The notes below the pieces were generated by a model. It saw only the letters and a list, made by a program, of their open reading frames with translations, searched no databases and was not told the origin of the DNA. Shown one piece after another: positions 1-5,649 of a DNA stretch of 9,296 nt (position 1 is the stretch's first letter; every line of letters starts with the position of its first letter). This stretch comes from UBA5109 sp965662565 (GTDB taxonomy: Bacteria; Pseudomonadota; Gammaproteobacteria; Pseudomonadales; Pseudohongiellaceae): NCBI GenBank assembly GCA_965662565.1, contig CBFIHS010000058.1, positions 1 through 9,296 of the forward strand, read 5' to 3'. A program made the translations under genes and the position numbers.

Positions 1-1
1 G

Positions 2-670
2 GTTGTGAGAAATCGCAATACTGTTCAGCAAGAAGGCCTAAACGCCATTGCTCGACTAAGCAATGTAAGCAAAGCCTGGGAAAAATTACGCAAAGATCCT
101 GCTCTCAAATTTATTGTTATGGCTTTGGCGTTTTATGGGCTCGCTACTTTTGAAGGGCCAATGATGGCTATCAGAAGCGTCAACGTTGTAAGTCATTTTA
201 CCGACTGGACAATCGGCCATGTGCATTCTGGCGCTTTAGGCTGGAACGCCATGATTACCTATGGAACATTCTACTATTTAGTTCCTAAACTCGTTGGACG
301 CGAGCTACACAGCACTAAACTTGCCAATCTCCACTTCTGGCTAGCCCTCGCTGGCACTATGCTCTATATCTTATCAATTTGGGCAGCTGGCGTATCTCAA
401 GGTTTATTATGGTTAAGTATCGATCAATACGGTCAACTCAGCTTTAGTTTCAGAGAAATCATGGCAAGTATGACTCCTTATTATGGGCTTCGTTTTATTG
501 CCGGCTTAATCTTTCTCGGCGGCACAATCTTAATGGTGTGGAACCTATTTATGACAATGAAAGGTCAAGGGGTTGTCGCGGTTTCTCCCACTGATGTGCC
601 AGAAAAATATCGAATCAAATCAAAAAACATTGAATCTACCGATCACATTGGTACTGAGGTGCCAGCATGA
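2..670 (+). CDS. ccoN: cbb3-type cytochrome c oxidase subunit I (CcoN), 3' part only
   Basis: This is the C-terminal part of the catalytic subunit of cbb3 oxidase, the inner-membrane haem-copper enzyme that reduces O2 at low oxygen. The frame is open to the window edge, so the 5' end is missing; family members are roughly 470 residues and 222 codons are visible. Numbering from the GTG at 5, the diagnostic segment is TDWTIGHVHSGALGW (about 66-80). Its H72 and H74 match the pair that ligates the two b-type haems. STFEGPMM-like TFEGPMM (48-54) and several hydrophobic helices follow, ending in a hydrophilic tail. The GTG at 5 is not a credible real start. The stop overlaps the ccoO start (ATGA), suggesting translational coupling. 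The first 11 or so residues are hydrophilic where I would expect a membrane helix, so the extreme 5' edge may be unreliable. Confidence 0.95.
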   Translation, partial: VVRNRNTVQQEGLNAIARLSNVSKAWEKLRKDPALKFIVMALAFYGLATFEGPMMAIRSVNVVSHFTDWTIGHVHSGALGWNAMITYGTFYYLVPKLVGRELHSTKLANLHFWLALAGTMLYILSIWAAGVSQGLLWLSIDQYGQLSFSFREIMASMTPYYGLRFIAGLIFLGGTILMVWNLFMTMKGQGVVAVSPTDVPEKYRIKSKNIESTDHIGTEVPA

Positions 671-1314
671 ATGGAATGAAGCTACATAGAAAACTAGAAG
701 AAAACACTGGATTGTTAATTTTCGGAATCCTTTTCGTTTCTTCTATTGGAGGCTTGGTACAGATACTGCCTAGCCTTAACGATGAAGAACTCAGTACTCC
801 TGCTGCTAATACTCGGGTTTACGATGCAGTGGAATTAACAGGACGCGATATTTATATCCGGGAAGGTTGTCATGTATGCCATTCTCAGCAAATTCGTCCC
901 TTAGTTGCCGAAGTAGAGCGCTACGGACCATATTCACGCTCGGGCGAGTTTGTATACGACAGGCCCTTTATGTGGGGCTCTAAACGAACCGGTCCAGATT
1001 TACATCGTATTGGCGGGAAGTACACTAATGTATGGCATGAGGAGCATTTACTAGACCCTCGCACTCTAGTACCAGAATCCATCATGCCAGCTTACCCTTG
1101 GCTCTTCGAAAAACCGGCCTCAAATGCGGGAGATATTCAGAAAAAAATGCAAGCTTTGCAGATCGTTGGTCATCCTTACAGCGAAGATGATATCTCTAAT
1201 GCTCCAGCTCAGCTCGAAGGCTTGCGAGAGATTGATGCCTTAATTAGTTACTTACAAATGTTAGGCATCGGGTTTGATGAGAGTGCGGCTAATATAGATA
1301 TGGAGAGTATGTGA
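667..1314 (+). CDS. ccoO: cbb3-type cytochrome c oxidase subunit II, monohaem c (CcoO)
   Basis: This is the membrane-anchored monohaem cytochrome c subunit, which passes electrons to the CcoN catalytic centre from the periplasmic side. At 215 residues it is of usual size. An N-terminal membrane anchor spans about 15-35. The single haem c site is C68-H-V-C71-H72, followed by the family phrase SQQIRPL. The distal methionine is probably M140 in SIMPAYPWLF, and GPDLHRIGGKY (109-119) is also typical of the family. The start is well supported: a GAGGT ribosome site at 656-660 lies six bases upstream, and the ATG overlaps the ccoN stop. The stop TGA shares one base with the ccoQ start (TGATG). The residues visible look complete and functional. 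Confidence 0.97.
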   Translation: MNGMKLHRKLEENTGLLIFGILFVSSIGGLVQILPSLNDEELSTPAANTRVYDAVELTGRDIYIREGCHVCHSQQIRPLVAEVERYGPYSRSGEFVYDRPFMWGSKRTGPDLHRIGGKYTNVWHEEHLLDPRTLVPESIMPAYPWLFEKPASNAGDIQKKMQALQIVGHPYSEDDISNAPAQLEGLREIDALISYLQMLGIGFDESAANIDMESM

Positions 1315-1448
1315 TGATGACAGTCTTTATTTTTGCTGGAGACATGTTAGTCATGCTTTTCATGATTGGCGTGGTGGTATGGGTGACTACAAAAGAGGGT
1401 AAGCAAGTAGGCCAAGATAATGCACGTATACCACTGGAGGACGAATAA
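1314..1448 (+). CDS. ccoQ: small cbb3 oxidase subunit, CcoQ/FixQ-like (44 aa)
   Basis: This short gene fills the gap between ccoO and ccoP. The translation begins MMTVFIFAGDMLVML and ends DNARIPLEDE, 44 residues in all. It has one membrane helix (about 4-25) followed by a charged tail. Position in the operon, size, a single N-terminal helix and a tail ending in an acidic phrase of the N-x-P-x-x-D-E kind all match CcoQ/FixQ. That small subunit stabilises cbb3 oxidase assembly in other bacteria. A GGAGAG ribosome site at 1302-1307 lies six bases before ATG 1314; ATG 1317 is an equally possible start. The start overlaps the last base of the ccoO stop. The identification rests on context and shape, since CcoQ is poorly conserved. 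Confidence 0.85.
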   Translation: MMTVFIFAGDMLVMLFMIGVVVWVTTKEGKQVGQDNARIPLEDE

Positions 1449-1450
1449 GC

Positions 1451-2131
1451 ATGGCCAATATGCCTAATGATTTTTGGAGTGGCTGGATTATCATCCTTAC
1501 TAGTATCAGCTTTATTGGTTTGCTGTGGCTAGTAATTAGTATCTTCATACTCCCTGCGGGTAAAGATCACCAAGGTGAAGAACCTGTCTGGGACAGCTCC
1601 TTAAGAGAAGGCTCAAATCGGATCCCTCTCTGGTGGTTTTGGCTTATTCTAACAGCGATGGTTATTAGCGTTATTTATTTAATGCTCTACCCAGGGATGG
1701 GCTCTTTTCAAGGCGCTTTTCTCTGGTCACAAGGTGGTCAACTGTCCGCACACAAAGTTGCCTATGAACTCGAGTTTGCTGCTATAAACGACGAAATTCT
1801 AAGCAGTTCTTACACCGATTTAGCGAGCAACCCTCTTGCTATGGAATCAGCGGCATCTTTATTCGCTGAAAACTGCTCGGCTTGCCACGGAAGTGATGCA
1901 AGAGGACAAGCAAGCTTGTTTCCAAACCTAAAAGATTCTGACTGGCAATGGGGAGGCAACCCTGAGCAAATTGAACAAACCCTTCGCAATGGCCGCATGG
2001 CCAATATGATAAGTTGGCAAGCAGTTCTTAATGACGAAGGTATTTCGAAAGTTTCATCCTATGTTGTCAGTATGGCTTCAGGCATTGACCCAGAACATGA
2101 AGGCAAAACGCAGTACGATTGTTTTGCATAG
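1451..2131 (+). CDS. ccoP: cbb3-type cytochrome c oxidase subunit III (CcoP), N-terminal portion of a frameshifted gene
   Basis: This is the dihaem c subunit of cbb3 oxidase, which takes electrons from soluble cytochromes or the bc1 complex. The N-terminal half is typical: a helix at about 10-35, then EEPVWDSSLRE (43-53), then a second helix (59-80) ending in LYPGMG. The first haem c site is C142-S-A-C145-H146. The frame stops at TAG 2129-2131, directly before the second haem motif, which continues in the -1 frame. With one base restored near 2122-2125 the protein would be 292 residues, within the usual CcoP range. A strong GGAGG ribosome site (1436-1440), lying inside the end of ccoQ, supports the start. 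As written, this product would carry only one of two haems. A sequencing error, a real mutation and programmed slippage are all possible. Confidence 0.93.
   Translation: MANMPNDFWSGWIIILTSISFIGLLWLVISIFILPAGKDHQGEEPVWDSSLREGSNRIPLWWFWLILTAMVISVIYLMLYPGMGSFQGAFLWSQGGQLSAHKVAYELEFAAINDEILSSSYTDLASNPLAMESAASLFAENCSACHGSDARGQASLFPNLKDSDWQWGGNPEQIEQTLRNGRMANMISWQAVLNDEGISKVSSYVVSMASGIDPEHEGKTQYDCFA
2117..2131 (+). other. ccoP: ccoP frameshift point (T run, one base short)
   Basis: In the upstream frame the codons read GAT TGT TTT GCA TAG. Moving back one base at the four T's (2122-2125) gives TTT TGC ATA GCT TGT CAT, encoding F-C-I-A-C-H. A run of five T's instead of four would make ccoP continuous. 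The site is not a canonical X-XXY-YYZ slippery heptamer, although a single tRNA slip on TTT could re-pair perfectly. Confidence 0.9.
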
Positions 2132-2328
2132 CTTGTCATGGGCCAACTGGTGATGGCAACAGCCTGCTTGGGGCGCCTCGCTTAAATGACAACATCTGGC
2201 TTTATGGTGGGGATATTGAATCTGTGATCAAAACCCTATCTCTTGGACGTAATGGCCAAATGCCAGCCTTTGGAGAAATCCTAAGCGATGTCCAGATTAA
2301 ATTACTTACTGCATGGCTAAGCCAGTAA
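2119..2328 (+). CDS. ccoP: CcoP C-terminal portion (second haem c domain), out of frame with the N-terminal part
   Basis: This is the remainder of ccoP, in the -1 frame relative to the upstream part. It holds the second cytochrome c domain: haem site CIACH (2125-2139), then GAPRLNDNIWLYGG and the methionine ligand in NGQMPAFGE, all characteristic of CcoP. It should not be read as an independent gene. Its apparent start (TTG 2119) has no ribosome site, and the haem motif needs the preceding residues from the upstream frame. Joining the frames at the TTTT run gives Y-D-C-F-C-I-A-C-H, which restores the family spacing before the haem motif. The good conservation of this half argues that the break is recent, artefactual or bypassed. 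The stop codon lies in a long hairpin stem (2302-2332). Confidence 0.9.
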   Translation: MFCIACHGPTGDGNSLLGAPRLNDNIWLYGGDIESVIKTLSLGRNGQMPAFGEILSDVQIKLLTAWLSQ

Positions 2329-2332
2329 GTAA
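2302..2332. terminator. 10-bp hairpin at the ccoP/doxX convergent junction; possible weak terminator
   Basis: A perfect inverted repeat, TTACTTACTG (2302-2311) and CAGTAAGTAA (2323-2332), encloses an 11-base loop. It includes the ccoP stop codon and begins about ten bases beyond the doxX stop on the other strand. There is no T run on the plus side. On the minus side the stem is followed by TTTAATCT, a weak tail. It may end doxX transcription inefficiently or protect the 3' ends of both mRNAs. Confidence 0.45.
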
Positions 2333-2342
2333 GCCCAACAAA

Positions 2343-2738
2343 TTAATTCCAACGGCTTTGTGGCATTAGACTGTATTTTCCCGAACCTAGTAAAGCAAGT
2401 ACAATCGAGGAAAGGAAATAAAAAGCTTGGGTTTCAATTGCCCAGCCTCCAAACCTATCTAAAGCGAATATATCGCCCATGTGGATCAAATAAACTGCTA
2501 CAAATATAGTGAAAGCAACTACGATGGCTGCTAGTCGTGAAAAAACCCCGGCAATTATCAACAATGGTGCTACAACTTCTCCCAGGTAAACACCATAAGA
2601 GATAAAGCCAGGAAAGCCATTAGCTTCCAGCGCTCCAGCAATACCATCCAAACTGCCAGTTATTTTTTGCCAGCCGTGGAAAAGTAATAAAAATCCAATC
2701 ATTAAGCGTAAAATTAGTTTTCCCGTATCAACCTTCAT
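2343..2738 (-). CDS. DoxX family membrane protein
   Basis: A 131-residue, strongly hydrophobic protein with about four membrane helices (roughly 8-22, 46-64, 67-87 and 102-118). The order of features fits the DoxX/DoxD-like family: an N-terminal LILRLMIGFLLLFHGWQKI segment (8-26), then GFP (41-43), a glutamate within a helix (E54 in GEVVAP) and a short C-terminal GSGKYSL phrase. DoxX-type proteins are widespread inner-membrane proteins. Some are tied to quinone or thiosulfate redox chemistry, but the role of most is unknown and I assign none here. The start is supported by AAAGGA at 2744-2749, five bases upstream. The gene converges on ccoP with 14 bases between stops and diverges from the STAS gene across a 148-base AT-rich region. 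Confidence 0.88.
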   Translation of the reverse strand: MKVDTGKLILRLMIGFLLLFHGWQKITGSLDGIAGALEANGFPGFISYGVYLGEVVAPLLIIAGVFSRLAAIVVAFTIFVAVYLIHMGDIFALDRFGGWAIETQAFYFLSSIVLALLGSGKYSLMPQSRWN

Positions 2739-2770
2739 ATCTATCCTTTTAAATATTAATTATTATGGTT

Positions 2771-2803
2771 TATCTCATAGACTTAATAAGATCTTAGTAT
2801 AAT
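2771..2803 (+). promoter_or_regulatory. Putative promoter for the STAS-domain gene
   Basis: A perfect TATAAT at 2798-2803 is preceded by AG and followed by TAA. No TTGACA-like -35 is present at 16-18 bases; the conserved TATCTCATA (2771-2779) occupies that position instead. The predicted start near 2810 would give a leader of about 77 bases. The same two blocks at the same spacing recur at 5611-5643, which strengthens the call. A non-standard -35 or an activator site is possible. Confidence 0.5.
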
Positions 2804-2886
2804 TAAACTAAAAACCCTAAAAATTCAAAGTTTACCAGAATTTAATATGCAGTAATTCTTAGAGTTTACAATTAAAGGAAAAGGTA

Positions 2887-3252
2887 ATGCTAACAATAAA
2901 AAAAATTAGCGATCATCGTCTCAATATTGAACTAAGCGGTAAACTTGAAAGTTCAGATATGGAAGCTGCTCTAGAAGATTTTATTCAAAAGTCGACTAAT
3001 ATTACTGAGGGTAAGATACTTTACATATTTACTGATTTCCATCTGCCTTCACTTGGAGCATTTTTTGTGAAATTTTCTCGACTCCCCACTTTATTCAGCT
3101 TGCTCAAAAACTTCCAAAAAATAGCCATTTTAACGGATAAGACTTGGCTACAAAATGCTAGCGAAATTGAGGGAAAATTACTTAAAGGAATAGAGATTAA
3201 GGCTTTTAATCTTGAAGAAAAAAGCTTAGCTGAAACTTGGCTTCAGGAATAA
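2887..3252 (+). CDS. STAS/SpoIIAA-like domain protein
   Basis: A 121-residue soluble protein with the pattern of the SpoIIAA-like (STAS-fold) family. It begins with a beta-rich segment (LTIKKISDHRLNIELSGKLESSD, 2-24), then a helix, then a beta strand ILYIFTDF (44-51), helices around 55-76, and strand KIAILTD (78-84) followed by TWLQ. The alternating strands and helices and the GKLESSDMEA phrase (18-27) are what I recognise. Members of this family are mostly uncharacterised; STAS domains often bind lipids, nucleotides or partner proteins. No signal peptide or membrane helix is visible. A ribosome site in AAAGGAAAAGG just upstream supports ATG 2887. The VanZ-like gene begins 16 bases after its stop, so the two are probably cotranscribed from the promoter at 2771-2803. 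Confidence 0.72.
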   Translation: MLTIKKISDHRLNIELSGKLESSDMEAALEDFIQKSTNITEGKILYIFTDFHLPSLGAFFVKFSRLPTLFSLLKNFQKIAILTDKTWLQNASEIEGKLLKGIEIKAFNLEEKSLAETWLQE

Positions 3253-3268
3253 TTTAAGGTTTGTGTAA

Positions 3269-3649
3269 GTGTTATTTCTAATTAAGCACATTAAAACCAA
3301 TTGGCTAATTTTATCTTCAGTGCTGATAGTGATAATAGGGATACTATCACTAACACCTTTAGATGAGCTGCCGGCAGCTCCATGCAGCGATAAACTGCAT
3401 CATTTATTAGCTTATGCAGGACTTGCTCTACCAGTCTCAATAGTAAGGCCGAAATACTGGCTAATTGTAATGCTTTTCTACTGTATGTTTAGCGGAGCTA
3501 TTGAACTTATTCAGCCTTTTGTAAATCGTTATGGTGAATGGTTAGATATGGCTGCAAATTGTAGCGGGTTACTATTAGGCATAAGCTTGGCAGGGCTTCT
3601 TAGGTACTTCTACTCAGGTTTTTTAAGCAACGATAGGCTTACTAATTAA
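3269..3649 (+). CDS. VanZ-like family membrane protein (GTG start)
   Basis: A 126-residue membrane protein with about four helices. The VanZ-like signature is clear: DKLHH (41-45) at the start of a helix, E79-L-I-Q82 near the end of the next helix, then R87-Y-G-E90-W-L-D93 followed by N97 and a final glycine-rich helix. VanZ itself gives low-level teicoplanin resistance in enterococci, but most VanZ-like proteins in Gram-negative bacteria have no known role, and resistance should not be inferred. The GTG at 3269 is the first possible start, because an in-frame TAA lies immediately before it (3266-3268). AAGG at 3256-3259 gives a ribosome site with nine-base spacing. Gene order suggests one transcript with the STAS gene, ending at the hairpin at 3663-3690. 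Confidence 0.87.
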   Translation: MLFLIKHIKTNWLILSSVLIVIIGILSLTPLDELPAAPCSDKLHHLLAYAGLALPVSIVRPKYWLIVMLFYCMFSGAIELIQPFVNRYGEWLDMAANCSGLLLGISLAGLLRYFYSGFLSNDRLTN

Positions 3650-3662
3650 TATTAGCAGCTAT

Positions 3663-3690
3663 AAAAAAAGGGCTTTAGAGCCCTTTTTTT
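3663..3690. terminator. Bidirectional intrinsic terminator
   Basis: A seven-base A run, stem GGGCT (3670-3674), four-base loop TTAG, stem AGCCC (3679-3683) and a seven-base T run (3684-3690). The A and T runs mirror each other, so it can act in both directions. It sits between the convergent VanZ-like gene (+) and the secreted-protein gene (-), and should end both transcripts. Confidence 0.93.
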
Positions 3691-3759
3691 ATCACATCAA
3701 TTTTTTCGTGTTAGCGTTTTATTTAAGCGCAGTATTCAAGAACATCCTATTTGTAGGCC

Positions 3760-4131
3760 TTACTGTGAAGCTTGGTATACCTGTACTCGCTCATTAAAAG
3801 TGGAAGCAACTAATTCTTGGGCATCAATGTTTGCATTGATTAAGGCAGTTAAAGCATTGATTTCATCCTGACCAAGGCCTCGCCCATTACGACGTGCAAT
3901 GTATTGATCGACGCAGTCTATAAATTCATTGGACCCAGCAACATATGCCTGGACAGCATCTTGAGCATCTAACAATAAATCCAGATCATCACTCACATTT
4001 TCAGCAATGGTTGGGACCGAAGGATTCTCACAGTTTGTACCCGATAAGACGTCTTCCTGAGCGTATGCTAGCGAAGAAGCCATCCCCAAAAGAACAAAAC
4101 CTGCAACAACTCGCCCAATAAATGATTTCAT
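3760..4131 (-). CDS. Small acidic secreted protein, function unknown
   Basis: A 123-residue protein with a classic signal peptide: MKSFIGR, a hydrophobic core (8-20), then AYA at 22-24, with cleavage expected before Q25. The mature part of about 99 residues has 17 acidic and only 4 basic residues, all arginine, and no lysine. It looks mainly helical. Two cysteines, C34 and C73, could form a disulfide in the periplasm. The NEFIDCVDQYI phrase (68-78) suggests an amphipathic helix. I do not recognise a named family with confidence. The start is supported by an unusual G-rich ribosome site, GGGGGA (4135-4140), just upstream. The gene is divergent from bioA across 165 bases and converges on the VanZ-like gene through the shared terminator. 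Confidence 0.82.
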   Translation of the reverse strand: MKSFIGRVVAGFVLLGMASSLAYAQEDVLSGTNCENPSVPTIAENVSDDLDLLLDAQDAVQAYVAGSNEFIDCVDQYIARRNGRGLGQDEINALTALINANIDAQELVASTFNERVQVYQASQ

Positions 4132-4282
4132 AAGTCCCCCTAATTTTTGTTGTTTTTATGTATAAAACACAAGGCTACCTAATATTGTTAAATTAGTCCA
4201 AACCTGAATTTAATTATTTCCGCGAATTAGAAAACAGATTTCAGCCTTATAAATCAAGCACGTTTTTAAACCACTTTTGGGT

Positions 4283-4288
4283 TAAAAT
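4283..4288 (+). promoter_or_regulatory. Candidate -10 element of bioA, very close to the start codon
   Basis: TAAAAT lies only eight bases before the bioA ATG at 4297, and no purine-rich ribosome site is seen between or just upstream. If this is the true -10, the mRNA would start at or within a couple of bases of the ATG (leaderless or nearly so). No good -35 is visible at the right distance, so the call is weak. Confidence 0.25.
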
Positions 4289-4296
4289 CAGACCCT

Positions 4297-5562
4297 ATGA
4301 TTGATCTCTTAAGCGACAACAAACATATTTGGCATCCCTATACTTCTATGGATGAACCTTTACCAGTTTACCCTGTTGTTTCTGCGGAAGGAGTGTACCT
4401 AGAGCTTGAAAACGGCTCTCGCCTTGTTGATGGAATGGCTTCATGGTGGTGTATGATTCACGGTTATAACCACCCAGACCTAAACGCCGCCCTTACATCT
4501 CAGTTAAAGAAAATGGCTCATGTTATGTTTGGTGGGCTCACTCACGAACCTGCTGTAGAACTCTCTAAACTGCTGGTTGAAATCACTCCTCCCTCACTAG
4601 ATAAAGTATTCATCTCAGACTCAGGTTCGGTGGCAGTTGAAGTCGCTATCAAAATGGCCTATCAGTATTGGATCAACAAAGGTCTAAACGAGAAATCAAA
4701 ATTATTAAGCTTAAGAGGCGCCTATCATGGCGACACGTTTGGAGCCATGGCTGTATGTGACCCTGTTACTGGTATGCATGAATTGTTCAGCAATATTTTA
4801 CCAAAGCACTTTTTTGCTGACCGGCCTGCAGCCCGCTTCGGAGAGAAGGTGAAACCGAATGACACAAGTAATATAGAAGAAATCCTAACTAATAGTCATC
4901 ATGAAATCGCTGCAGTCATCCTAGAGCCTATCGTTCAGGGTGCCGGTGGCATGTGGTTTTATTCAGCTGATTATCTGTCTCGGGTAAGAGCGTTATGTGA
5001 CCACTATAATGTTCTTCTAATCGTCGATGAAATCGCAACAGGCTTTGGCAGAACTGGAAAATTATTTGCCTGCGAACATGCCAATATTGAGCCCGATATT
5101 ATGTGTGTTGGTAAAGCCTTGACTGGTGGGTATATGAGTCTCGCTGCAACTTTATGTAGCGAGAAAGTAAGTACCGGTATTTCCAACAATAACGGAGTCT
5201 TTATGCATGGGCCGACTTTCATGGGAAACCCTTTAGCATGTGCTGCTGCAATTTCCAGCATCGAGCTTTTACTGAACTCTCCTTGGCAAAAAAGAATAGC
5301 CAATATACAACATCAGTTATTGGAAGAATTATCCCCCTGCCTTAATCTAGCTAGTGTTGCCGACGTAAGAGTCCTAGGCGCAATAGGTGTAGTAGAAATG
5401 AGAGAACCTGTAGACCTATTAAGGGCGCAGGAATTTTTTGTTGAAGCTGGAGTCTGGATACGACCATTTGGCAAACTAGTTTATATTATGCCGCCATACA
5501 TTATCTCTGCATCACAACTAAGCAAACTCACTGCTGCTATAAAAAAATTTATAACGCCTTAA
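4297..5562 (+). CDS. bioA: Adenosylmethionine-8-amino-7-oxononanoate aminotransferase (BioA)
   Basis: A PLP enzyme of biotin synthesis that converts 8-amino-7-oxononanoate (KAPA) to 7,8-diaminononanoate (DAPA), using S-adenosylmethionine as the amino donor. The 421 residues match the family length. Visible hallmarks are HIWHPYTSM (10-18), the active-site phrase GMASWWCMIHGYNHP (46-60), SDSGSVAVE (108-116), RGAYHGDTFGAM (140-151), the PLP-ring aspartate D244 in VDEIATGFGRTG and the Schiff-base lysine K273 in VGKALTGGYM. The order and residue positions match E. coli BioA closely. No other bio gene is in the window, so the biotin genes are dispersed or lie outside. There is no clear ribosome site. 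Downstream, the first intrinsic terminator on this strand is at 5764-5792, about 200 bases away. Confidence 0.97.
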   Translation: MIDLLSDNKHIWHPYTSMDEPLPVYPVVSAEGVYLELENGSRLVDGMASWWCMIHGYNHPDLNAALTSQLKKMAHVMFGGLTHEPAVELSKLLVEITPPSLDKVFISDSGSVAVEVAIKMAYQYWINKGLNEKSKLLSLRGAYHGDTFGAMAVCDPVTGMHELFSNILPKHFFADRPAARFGEKVKPNDTSNIEEILTNSHHEIAAVILEPIVQGAGGMWFYSADYLSRVRALCDHYNVLLIVDEIATGFGRTGKLFACEHANIEPDIMCVGKALTGGYMSLAATLCSEKVSTGISNNNGVFMHGPTFMGNPLACAAAISSIELLLNSPWQKRIANIQHQLLEELSPCLNLASVADVRVLGAIGVVEMREPVDLLRAQEFFVEAGVWIRPFGKLVYIMPPYIISASQLSKLTAAIKKFITP

Positions 5563-5610
5563 TTTACTTGTAAGTCTACCCAAATCAATTCATTTACTAT
5601 TTGTGAACTG

Positions 5611-5643
5611 TATCTCATATCCCAAATCGAATATAAGTATAAT
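5611..5643 (+). promoter_or_regulatory. Orphan putative promoter in the bioA-folK gap
   Basis: TATCTCATA (5611-5619), an 18-base variable spacer, then AGTATAATTAA starting at 5636, with TATAAT at 5638-5643. Block identity and spacing match the putative promoter at 2771-2803 exactly. No gene lies downstream on this strand before the terminator at 5764-5792, so it would drive a short non-coding transcript. Confidence 0.45.
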
Positions 5644-5649
5644 TAACCA

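Noticed and set aside
2119..2328. Reading the second haem domain as a separate small cytochrome c gene.
   Set aside because: No ribosome site, signal peptide or valid ATG, and the motifs match the CcoP C-terminus in direct continuation of the upstream frame.
2762..2767. CATAAT on the minus strand as a doxX promoter -10.
   Set aside because: No plausible -35 at the correct distance; chance is likely in this AT-rich spacer.
3269..3649. VanZ-like gene as an antibiotic resistance gene.
   Set aside because: There are no vanA/vanB-type partner genes. VanZ-like proteins are common in Gram-negative bacteria without any resistance link.
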